The position numbers were made by a program, and so were the translations under genes. This document shows positions 1 to 8,229 of a stretch of 47,241 bases of DNA, piece by piece. Source of the stretch: Deltaproteobacteria bacterium CG03_land_8_20_14_0_80_45_14 (GTDB lineage Bacteria > Desulfobacterota > BSN033 > UBA1163); contig PEUO01000234.1 in the NCBI GenBank assembly GCA_002780715.1, positions 1 to 47,241 on the forward strand. Reading direction: 5' to 3'. How positions within the stretch are numbered: position 1 is the stretch's first letter; each line of letters begins with the position of its first letter. The notes below the pieces were generated by a model. The model had not been told where the DNA came from. It saw only the letters and a program-made list of their open reading frames with translations, and ran no database searches.

Positions 1-311
1 TCAATCCCCTTCATCTTGCCCAAAATCTCTCTCAGCAAACCTTGGATGCCGATGGTTTTAAATACGATACTTTTCAATTCTTCAAATAAGGGATAGGATT
101 GATTGAGAAGATAATACGTCAGATTGCCCTTTTTCTTGGATAAAAAGAGGCCATCCTCTTCCAGTCGGGTTAGTTCTTTTCGAATCATACTAACGGGCGT
201 CCGGAGAATCCGTTCTAATTCTCTGAGATAGTACTCCTGATCAGGGTTGGTGAAGTAAAGCCTGAACAGTTCTTTTCTGGTTTTTGACTTAAATATTTTA
301 GAGATGTCCAT
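1..311 (-). CDS. Winged-helix (ArsR-like) regulator, probably N-terminal part of a wHTH-nucleotidyltransferase protein; truncated by window edge
   Basis: Reverse-strand translation MDISKIFKSKTRKELFRLYFTNPDQEYYLRELERILRTPVSMIRKELTRLEEDGLFLSKKKGNLTYYLLNQSYPLFEELK..., start codon CAT at 309-311, open to the window edge. Confidence 0.65.
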   Translation of the reverse strand, partial: MDISKIFKSKTRKELFRLYFTNPDQEYYLRELERILRTPVSMIRKELTRLEEDGLFLSKKKGNLTYYLLNQSYPLFEELKSIVFKTIGIQGLLREILGKMKGI

Positions 312-317
312 AAGGCC

Positions 318-359
318 TGTAATATTTTTGTATTACAAATGTAATCCGTTTATATTACA
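318..359. promoter_or_regulatory. Two tandem TGTAAT...ATTACA dyads, putative autoregulatory operator of the wHTH gene
   Basis: TGTAATA-N6-TATTACA (318-337) and TGTAAT-N8-ATTACA (340-359) directly upstream of the start codon at 311. Confidence 0.5.
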
Positions 360-615
360 ATGTCAATTTATTTCTATTCTTCGGTGAGATGAAATGGGCG
401 AAGGATATTTCTGAAAGTACCTGGTTCAAAATGAAATCAACGAGGAACGAATAACCTAATGACTTGTCTTCCTTTGAGCTTTGCCTGCCCACCCAAGCTT
501 CAGCGTAGGCGGGAGCTTTCAGCTTTGATCTTTACGCCATGCTCTATGCGCCATGCCCTTTGCGATCTTTTGTCTGCAGGGCCAACTTTTTTATGGATGA
601 CACTCTATTCTTTTC

Positions 616-1311
616 TTATAGATGACACCATTTCTTCCCTTTAAACAAGAGAGTTGAGGTAACAAGCTTATAGCAATCGCCTTGGAATGGTTCGCCCAAG
701 CTAATCGTCAATAGAGGTCTATCGGTCTCTCTTAACCCAATTGATTTCAGTGAATAATTTCCTAAAGGAAGACTCTTTAAATACTGCTCCAATAGTGGGC
801 CAGTGACACCTAAATCATAAAAGGCATCACTCAAATTAAATAAAGCCCTTATTTGACGTTTTCCTTTAACGTTTCTCTTTACAACCCACTCTATATTATC
901 TGGAATCACCAGTGCCAAAGATGCTTGTGCTGGGTTTTTATTAAGCGACTTGACGGAGATACGATCAAATTGGTCACCAAACAATGTAGGGCCCGCAATA
1001 ATGTATGAATGAAATATATGTTGATACTTCAATGAGGCTGGGCGCTCCACTAGCTTCCAAAAATTATTGCCTATTACCCAATTCTCCGGTTGGTATGGGT
1101 CCGGTCGAGGTCTTAAGAGATCAATTTTAAGAACGTCAAGAACTTGAGCTTCAGAACCATCTTTTAAAATATAATGTCCTTGAAATAAAGTCCCATCCGG
1201 ACTTTCACTAACTGGTCTTATCCACCCTCCCCCATCCGTTCTCAGTCCAGCGATACATCGTCCTGAAAGCTTCCTCGAATTTGCCAAACAAATAACTTCG
1301 AAAACGGGCAT
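616..1311 (-). CDS. Dual OB-domain-like protein (MPVFEVICLANSRKLSGRCIAG...)
   Basis: ORF; N-terminal motif resembles the dual OB-containing domain family; last gene of a minus-strand operon. Confidence 0.55.
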   Translation of the reverse strand: MPVFEVICLANSRKLSGRCIAGLRTDGGGWIRPVSESPDGTLFQGHYILKDGSEAQVLDVLKIDLLRPRPDPYQPENWVIGNNFWKLVERPASLKYQHIFHSYIIAGPTLFGDQFDRISVKSLNKNPAQASLALVIPDNIEWVVKRNVKGKRQIRALFNLSDAFYDLGVTGPLLEQYLKSLPLGNYSLKSIGLRETDRPLLTISLGEPFQGDCYKLVTSTLLFKGKKWCHL

Positions 1312-1322
1312 TTTGTGCTCAA

Positions 1323-1760
1323 TTATAGGTGAGTGATTTTAAAGGGCTCCCATTTATTTTGTAGATACTCAAGTGCTAGACGTCGGTGGCAATGATCTGC
1401 CTTTGCTTCACTACATAGAAGTACCGTGGGACGATTAAAGAGACTTCGATCGATCTTTTCTTCAATTCTTCTTTCTGACATTAGGTCTAAAAAGCGTTTT
1501 TCGTATTCCTGCCAACTTATCTTTTTCTTCTTATAGGAATTCAGAATATCAGGAGTTGGAGCAAGCAATGGTTCATGAATGTATTCCGCGTCACATAATT
1601 CTTTAAGGAAAAATCGGAGGTCGTCTCGTTTTGTGAATCCGGCAAGCTGTGATGTGTTGTTAAGACGAATATCGATAAGTCGTTTGATGCCAGCTTTTCT
1701 TAATGCTCCGAAGAATGCCTCGGCACTTTTCTTGGCAAAACCGATTGTATAGATTTCCAT
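1323..1760 (-). CDS. DUF488 family protein
   Basis: MEIYTIGFAKKS... start and CSEAKADHCHRR motif typical of DUF488. Confidence 0.85.
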   Translation of the reverse strand: MEIYTIGFAKKSAEAFFGALRKAGIKRLIDIRLNNTSQLAGFTKRDDLRFFLKELCDAEYIHEPLLAPTPDILNSYKKKKISWQEYEKRFLDLMSERRIEEKIDRSLFNRPTVLLCSEAKADHCHRRLALEYLQNKWEPFKITHL

Positions 1761-2311
1761 TCCTTATTCTCCTCGGCTACAAAGAGTCCTGGCTGAGTTT
1801 CATCTTTCTCCCTACCCTCGTTAAGAAGGTCTTCCTCTGACTGAACTCTGCCATTGCCACGAATGTGTTGGAGGTTTACATCATAATTCTGGAGAACCCT
1901 ACCTACAAGCAGTCGGCGATGACAATTCGAGGGATTTTCCTCGCCACAAAGCAGAGCAACACGGTATTCCTGAATCCCTTTTAACAAACGCTCAATGGCT
2001 TGAACGAAAGGCGGTGATTTCGCAATCAGACTATATAGGACGTGGCCGTTGGCATCGTAATATTCTTTGCCGTCCGGTTTACCACCAAGTTCTTTTCCAA
2101 AATATAAATATTTGAATCCGCTCAATTTCAACGAATTCTCTAATGGTTTCCGATTAAAGTGGGGGACGACTTGTGAACTTGGTCTAGACCTTATGTCAAC
2201 CACTACGTCAATTCTCAAATCCCGTAACAGATTCAAGAAAGTCTCCAACGAGTGATTGGAGTGACCTATTGTGTAGATTTTCAAGTGGGCGCCGGAAGAC
2301 TCTTCGGTCAT
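1700..2311 (-). CDS. DUF488 family protein (paralogue)
   Basis: KIYTIGHSNHSLETFLNLL...DIRSRPSS...CGEENPSNCHRRLL motif. Confidence 0.88.
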   Translation of the reverse strand: MTEESSGAHLKIYTIGHSNHSLETFLNLLRDLRIDVVVDIRSRPSSQVVPHFNRKPLENSLKLSGFKYLYFGKELGGKPDGKEYYDANGHVLYSLIAKSPPFVQAIERLLKGIQEYRVALLCGEENPSNCHRRLLVGRVLQNYDVNLQHIRGNGRVQSEEDLLNEGREKDETQPGLFVAEENKEWKSIQSVLPRKVPRHSSEH

Positions 2312-2320
2312 TATTCTTTC

Positions 2321-3052
2321 CTAAGCCGTGGTTCTCGGCAACGCTTCAGGTGGTAAAGTCCCTGTTAAAAGCTCTTTGTACGCATTCAGATCTTCTTCCA
2401 CTGAACCGAACCAAGATCTAAACATTGATAACAGCACAGCCAAAGCATCTTCACTAAGGGCTATTGGTAACGGATCATACACTGCCCTATCGGTGGGAAG
2501 AATAATTTGGATTCTATCGAGCCTTGCAACACCTCCTGTAACGCCAATATCCGTCACAGTTGGGCAATAAAAAAACTGATTGTACATTAAAGCCTTTATT
2601 ATGCTTACCATTACAGGTGGGAAACCTCCTGCGTGGTCGACCGTTTCAATATTGTAAATAGGAATAACGGCTATGCAATATTCTCGTAAATGAGGTCTAC
2701 CTATTGAAGTTAAAAGCTTTTCCATATCCTCGAATATCATAGGCGAACCCCACGCTACAACTGCTGGCCTTTTCTTTGCTTTGCTTACAATTAATTCCTC
2801 TGTTATTCGTAAACTTAAAGATTTTATGGGCAATTTTTCTCTGGCTTTAAAATCATTTTCCCTCAAATTTCTTACATGGAATTTTGTTGCATAGACTTCT
2901 TTCGGATCAGCCCTCTCGACCTCCATTATCATTGGAATCTTGTTTATGTGGAGTGATGGCATCCAAAATAGTTGGCCAATAGTAGGCTCTTTTCTAAAGG
3001 TTTCTCTCGGCAATTTCCTGTAAAATTGAGTAATCAGTTGGGTGATACCCAT
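2321..3052 (-). CDS. Unknown 243-aa protein, translationally coupled to a Panacea-domain gene (toxin candidate)
   Basis: ORF; start overlaps upstream stop as TGATG (1 nt); no family recognised. Confidence 0.7.
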   Translation of the reverse strand: MGITQLITQFYRKLPRETFRKEPTIGQLFWMPSLHINKIPMIMEVERADPKEVYATKFHVRNLRENDFKAREKLPIKSLSLRITEELIVSKAKKRPAVVAWGSPMIFEDMEKLLTSIGRPHLREYCIAVIPIYNIETVDHAGGFPPVMVSIIKALMYNQFFYCPTVTDIGVTGGVARLDRIQIILPTDRAVYDPLPIALSEDALAVLLSMFRSWFGSVEEDLNAYKELLTGTLPPEALPRTTA

Positions 3053-3747
3053 CAGTCCACCAAAATCTCGGCTTTCCCCGAAAGTTCCCCTTGAAGATCT
3101 TCCTCATCTAAGGATTTAATCCCTTGCTGGTAGGTTTCATCGTAAACTGGCTTGAATACCTCTGCTCTTTGAAAACCCCTCTTATACCTGCTCTTCAGCC
3201 TCTCCATGATTTCTTTCCCTTTAGCAAGCTGTTTAGAAGATAGTTTTACCATCTCTATCTCTTCTGGGACTGCGGGCTTTTTCGCCCTTGAGAAGTCTAA
3301 CAAATCCCCCTTTTTCGCATCGAGCATTGGCTCGGTTTCAAAATAAACATAATCCAAGAGTCCGAAAGTCTCATCACCCCATTTTGAAATCGCCTCGTGA
3401 AGAGGAGAAGTCAAGTATATCGGGAGCTTGCGTTCAATATCCATTCTATTTTCCTCACACCAATACACAAAATAATCATCATCCGTAAACTTGCTTTCGT
3501 ACTTATCTTTTTCTATCAATCCATCGTGATGAGCCTTTTCAATGTATGCCAGTGACTCACTGCAAAACGGTCCGTAATGCACAAACTTCCATGGCCACTT
3601 TGTTAGTGTTGCCCCCTCGTTCTCCCTCGCCCAATATAAATCAGCTAAGTAAAGGAATTTAACCAGCCTGATTGGGCTCAGTTTCATTCCTTTCTCGGTT
3701 GCAGAGCACACGATGTATTGGATCAAGTCTAGTGTGTCGATCCTCAT
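3052..3747 (-). CDS. Panacea/SocA-like (DUF4065) antitoxin-domain protein
   Basis: KLSPIRLVKFLYLADLYWARENEGATLTKWPWKFVHYGPFC resembles the Panacea domain signature (LLYLAD...YGP). Confidence 0.7.
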   Translation of the reverse strand: MRIDTLDLIQYIVCSATEKGMKLSPIRLVKFLYLADLYWARENEGATLTKWPWKFVHYGPFCSESLAYIEKAHHDGLIEKDKYESKFTDDDYFVYWCEENRMDIERKLPIYLTSPLHEAISKWGDETFGLLDYVYFETEPMLDAKKGDLLDFSRAKKPAVPEEIEMVKLSSKQLAKGKEIMERLKSRYKRGFQRAEVFKPVYDETYQQGIKSLDEEDLQGELSGKAEILVD

Positions 3748-3888
3748 GTTATTCTTCTCTTCACTTAGCGGAGTGTTTTTACTCTCCAGGATACAAAACT
3801 TTTATTTTCTGGCCCCTAATACTATCATAACTCTTTGTCTTTGAAATTAAAAATTAGAATTACCAACATCTGCTAACCATGTTTATTC

Positions 3889-5421
3889 TCAGTTTCGATT
3901 ACTGTGGACTTTTTGTGATACCTGTTTTGCATCTCTTTCGGATTTGATGCGGGCTAAGAGTTCGGAAGCGGGTTCATAGGAACGGCCTTCGCGGCGGGCG
4001 AGTTCGGCTTCAGTTGGGACCAATTCACCCCGGAACGCTTTGGCCAGGATGGCCCGGGTAAGTTTTTCAGCCCGGACGGTCGCTGCTGCCACTCGCTTCT
4101 CAACCGCGTCAGCCAATTTGAACATTGCTTCAACTCGACGGACGATTTCGTATTGTTCAGCAATCGGAGGTACGGGTAGCGGAAGTTGTTTTAGATCCCT
4201 AATGTTGATCCCAGTATAAGCAACTCCTTTTGTGACTTCCGAAAGCCAGTTCTGGCTCCAGATTGAAGCGATAGCATAAGAGAAGAATTGGGGATCAAAC
4301 TCAGGGTGTAAGGGCAACAGCGCAACCTCACGGGAAATATTGTAACCAGCCATCTCCTTGGGGACTACTGCGACACCACCAAGTGATCCCCGGACAGTAA
4401 TGAGAATTTCGCCACCTTTCAAAAAGGTACGATAGTATTCTGCCGCAATCTCCGGAGAGATACATTTAATATGATCTTTATCAATATAAAGCCAACGCAC
4501 ATCTGAGGATCTTAAGGTCCCGACCCCGTTCTTAACAGCTGGACCGAGTTTAATGACCCCATATGTAATTATACGTTCTGGTTCGCAAAGGTACTGACAA
4601 CGAGACCATACCCATTCTTCTGGAATCTCGGAGAGTTCAATGGGATCTTCATCAGATGCTACGTTACTGAGTGCCTTATTCCCGCATATGCGGAGAAGAG
4701 CATCTTGGCCCGACTCAAACCTTGAATTTTCATTTCGCCAGTCGGCGGTGAGGCGGCCGGAGCAGACGGCAGCGAGGACGGCCTGACGGAAGCGCTTGAG
4801 AATCATTGACACCCTGTCTAACCGCTCCCGCACCGGATTGACCCGTTTAAGCACTTCGTCTGCTTTTGCCACAATTCGCTTCTGTTCGGCCAGTGGAGCA
4901 AGGGGAACCGTTGTGCCTGGAGCAAAGCTTTGATTAATACCACCCTGAGCAGAACCACGGAAGTTTTCAAGAATGCGATCCTGTCCTTCTTTGGAGAAAA
5001 GAAAATGGAAAAGAAATGGTGGATAGACACCTTCTATCGGACGGCAGATAAACACATGTTCATTGACAACGGCAGGATTATAAGGGAAGTCTTCACGTAC
5101 GAGAGCTACCTTTCCGGTAGTCGCTCCATCTTTAACTATTAGGACGTCACCCGTTTGGATATGACCATAGGTCATTTTTTTAAAGAAGTTGTGGGGTACG
5201 AACTTGATCTTGTCAAATCTGAACCCTCCATTTTCATTAATATGTTCTCCACCAATGCTTGGTACGCCTTCTTTGATCCCTCTGACCCCTCCTTTCGGGC
5301 GTGAACCCGATTCAAGAACCTGAAGAATTTGGCTAAGTGTGATTTCAACCCAACCTTCAGGCAGATTGCTGTCTATGGTAGTATGTGACTCGAAGAACTT
5401 TTCGGTTCTATCATTATTCAT
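3889..5421 (-). CDS. hsdS: Type I restriction-modification specificity subunit HsdS (two TRDs)
   Basis: LPEGWVEITLSQIL...PLAEQKRIVAKADEVL and second-half PPIAEQYEIVRRVEAMF repeats; ATGA overlap with hsdM. Confidence 0.93.
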   Translation of the reverse strand: MNNDRTEKFFESHTTIDSNLPEGWVEITLSQILQVLESGSRPKGGVRGIKEGVPSIGGEHINENGGFRFDKIKFVPHNFFKKMTYGHIQTGDVLIVKDGATTGKVALVREDFPYNPAVVNEHVFICRPIEGVYPPFLFHFLFSKEGQDRILENFRGSAQGGINQSFAPGTTVPLAPLAEQKRIVAKADEVLKRVNPVRERLDRVSMILKRFRQAVLAAVCSGRLTADWRNENSRFESGQDALLRICGNKALSNVASDEDPIELSEIPEEWVWSRCQYLCEPERIITYGVIKLGPAVKNGVGTLRSSDVRWLYIDKDHIKCISPEIAAEYYRTFLKGGEILITVRGSLGGVAVVPKEMAGYNISREVALLPLHPEFDPQFFSYAIASIWSQNWLSEVTKGVAYTGINIRDLKQLPLPVPPIAEQYEIVRRVEAMFKLADAVEKRVAAATVRAEKLTRAILAKAFRGELVPTEAELARREGRSYEPASELLARIKSERDAKQVSQKVHSNRN

Positions 5422-6869
5422 TTTGTTTTATTGACAGGCAAAGTTAAAAATTCATTATTATTTTCAAGCATCCCGATTATGGCATTTAATTCTTCGACGG
5501 CCCCTTCCAGCTCCGAAATAGCATCGGCAGCTAACTCTTCTGGTTCGGGTAATTCATCGGCATCGTCAAGAGATTCGTCCTTAAGCCACTTTAAGCTGTC
5601 GATTTTGAAGTCGCGGTCTTTAACTTCGCTGATGGTAAAGGTCCGCCAGCGGTCTTCTTTTGAATCTTTGGGATTGCGTTTGGAATGGCCATTGGGGTCC
5701 TTACCAAAGCACGTTTCAAACTCGGCAAAGTGCTGTGGGGTTAGAGGACGATCCTTTTTGGTGATACGGGGAACATTGGTTCGAGCATCATAGACCCAGA
5801 CATTTTCGGTTGGGTAACCTTTGGTGAAGAATATAACGTTCGTCTTTGTGCCAGGACTGTATGGGGTAAAGGTCCCATTAGGAAGGCGAAGAACAGTATG
5901 CAGGTCACAGTCCTCGGTGAGTATCTTAAACACCTCACCAGCTTGATCGGCAAAAAGGACATTATCAGGAACAACAATGGCTGCTCGGCCACCTGGCTTC
6001 AAAATGCTCATCACATGCTGAACAAAGTTGAGTTGTTTATTACTTGTGGCAACCGTAAAATCATCACGGTTCGGAGCCTGGTTAGCTCCCTTGGTTCCAA
6101 AGGGAGGATTGGTCATTACGCAATCATAACCCCCATCTTTTGGGATCCTTTTTGGTTCATAAATCGCATCTCCTAAATATATATTCGCCTGGATGCCATG
6201 GAGATAAAGATTCATTAAAGCCAGTCTTCTCGGTCTTGCAACAAGTTCAGTTCCGGAGTAGGTAGAGTTCAGAATCCTTTTAGCTTCTTCACGTTCAAGA
6301 CCGCCTTTGGTTTGTTCGATCAGCCATTCATAGGCGCAGACTAAAAACCCGCCAGTTCCGGCTGCAGGGTCATGGATGGTGAAACCTTTCATCTTTCGAG
6401 GATCGGGCTTCATGCAGCGAACAATGGATTGTATCAGAATGCGAGGAGTGAAATATTGCCCGGCTCCTTTCTTCCCTTCCGATGCTGATTTTTCAAGAAG
6501 GCCCTCATAAGCTGCGGCTTTTACATCTATATTAAGAGCTGTCCATTCAATCTCGTCAATGAGATTCACGAGACGCTTCAGGTTAACAGGATTACTGAAT
6601 CGGGATAGCGCCCCGGCATAGATAGCCCCCAACATACCAGATTGCTCTCCCAATCCTCTGAGAGTGGCCTGGTAGTGATCGGTCAGATCAATACCGGACT
6701 TTTCCCTCAAGACAGACCATGCATATTGCGATGGTATTTCGGCTCCTTTCTCTTCGATCATCTTTAGAAAGAGAAGATAGGTCAACTGCTCGATGTAATC
6801 ACCGTAGTCGATTCCGTCATGTCGCAAAGTATGACAGAATCCCCAAAGTTTACCTACGATGTCGGTCAT
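5418..6869 (-). CDS. hsdM: Type I restriction-modification methyltransferase HsdM
   Basis: DPAAGTGGFLVCAYEWL and NPPFGTKG motifs; LWGFCHTLRHDGIDYGDYIEQLTYLLFLKM N-terminus. Confidence 0.96.
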   Translation of the reverse strand: MTDIVGKLWGFCHTLRHDGIDYGDYIEQLTYLLFLKMIEEKGAEIPSQYAWSVLREKSGIDLTDHYQATLRGLGEQSGMLGAIYAGALSRFSNPVNLKRLVNLIDEIEWTALNIDVKAAAYEGLLEKSASEGKKGAGQYFTPRILIQSIVRCMKPDPRKMKGFTIHDPAAGTGGFLVCAYEWLIEQTKGGLEREEAKRILNSTYSGTELVARPRRLALMNLYLHGIQANIYLGDAIYEPKRIPKDGGYDCVMTNPPFGTKGANQAPNRDDFTVATSNKQLNFVQHVMSILKPGGRAAIVVPDNVLFADQAGEVFKILTEDCDLHTVLRLPNGTFTPYSPGTKTNVIFFTKGYPTENVWVYDARTNVPRITKKDRPLTPQHFAEFETCFGKDPNGHSKRNPKDSKEDRWRTFTISEVKDRDFKIDSLKWLKDESLDDADELPEPEELAADAISELEGAVEELNAIIGMLENNNEFLTLPVNKTK

Positions 6870-6984
6870 AGATTTGTTCTTTCACCCCCACCCTCGCCCT
6901 CCCCCATCAAAGGGGGATGGGTTTATTTTTCCCTCTCCCGCGATGGGAGCCGATGGGTTTAATCGCCCCCAGTGAATGAGGGCG

Positions 6985-8154
6985 CTACAAATTTGATAGA
7001 TGATCAATGAACGCCTCAAGGGGTGCAACCGTGACTCCTCTTCCCCCAGGATATGATTCTCTGATCGGGGCAATGATCCACACTTCCCGTAATGCCAAAT
7101 CCTTCACGGCATTCCAAAAGCCTCGATTCAGAGTCGGAGAAGTCGACACTTTGCACTCTACGGCTATCCGCCTCTTTCCCTTTTCAAGAACTAAATCGAG
7201 TTCAGAACCTGACGCAGCGCGGTAGAAAAATGCGTTCCAGTTTGGTAAAACGGAAAGAATATTTTCTATAACAAAACCCTCCCATGAGGCGCCATAAACA
7301 GGATGACCAAGGAGTTCATTGTGGCTTTCAATATCGAGCAGCGCATGGAGCAAACCTGTATCCCTGATATATATCTTTGGAGATTTAATCAGTCTCTTTT
7401 TCAGATTTGATTCATAGGGTCGAAGAACCCTCAGAACAAATGTCTGTTCAAGCAGGTCACTGTAAGAACGTACTGTATGATGGCTTACACCAAGCGATTC
7501 TCCAAGCTTTGAACTGTTCAGAAGCTGTCCGTGAAGGTGAGCGCACATTTTCCAGAACCGCTCGAGTGTTTTTGCCGGGATACGAAAGCCAAGCTGTGGA
7601 ATGTCCCGCTCAAGAAATGTTCTGATAAAATTAAGCCTCCACTCAAAACTTTCTTTTTCATCCAAGGCAAGATAACTTCTCGGAAAACCACCTCTCAGCC
7701 AGAGTTTTCTTAGTTTATTTGGACTGCTATGTTCAGATATTTCCTTGAAAAGAAATGGGGTAAGCTCAAAATAGGATACCCTCCCCGCCAGCGTCTCAGA
7801 ACTTTGTCTTATCAGATCGGGAGAAGCGGACCCGAGAATGATAAACTGCCCATTCCGCCTATTCTCATCAATGACACTTCTTAAAATAGGAAATAGCTCC
7901 GGCACCCGCTGTATTTCATCAAGGCAGATCAATTTATCGGCGTTGAGGCTGAAGAAAGCTTCAGGATCTGTCAATTTATTGATATCCGACGGGCGCTCAA
8001 GATCCAGATAGACTGCATTTTCGATCTCAGAAATAATGGCTTTAGCCAGGGTTGATTTCCCGCACTGTCTTGGACCAAGTATGATTACCCCGGGAATATT
8101 TGGCAATTTCTTTCTGATCTTTTCGGTAAGGAAGCGCTTAATGAAAATTTGCAT
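6985..8154 (-). CDS. AAA ATPase with DUF4143-type C-terminal domain
   Basis: GPRQCGKSTLAKAI Walker A, LICLDEIQRVPELFP Walker B, IVECKVS-like C-terminal motif (RIAVECKVST). Confidence 0.9.
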   Translation of the reverse strand: MQIFIKRFLTEKIRKKLPNIPGVIILGPRQCGKSTLAKAIISEIENAVYLDLERPSDINKLTDPEAFFSLNADKLICLDEIQRVPELFPILRSVIDENRRNGQFIILGSASPDLIRQSSETLAGRVSYFELTPFLFKEISEHSSPNKLRKLWLRGGFPRSYLALDEKESFEWRLNFIRTFLERDIPQLGFRIPAKTLERFWKMCAHLHGQLLNSSKLGESLGVSHHTVRSYSDLLEQTFVLRVLRPYESNLKKRLIKSPKIYIRDTGLLHALLDIESHNELLGHPVYGASWEGFVIENILSVLPNWNAFFYRAASGSELDLVLEKGKRRIAVECKVSTSPTLNRGFWNAVKDLALREVWIIAPIRESYPGGRGVTVAPLEAFIDHLSNL

Positions 8155-8229
8155 ATTGGAAGCTTAACCTCCAATTTACAAAGATGCAAGTTTTTTTATT
8201 TCCGAAAAAGAGTTCAAGCACCCTGGTAA

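Noticed and set aside
459-644. Small ORF MTCLPLSFACPPKLQ...
   Set aside because: Reads through repeat-like words (CGCCATGCTCTATGCGCCATGCCC); no coding support.
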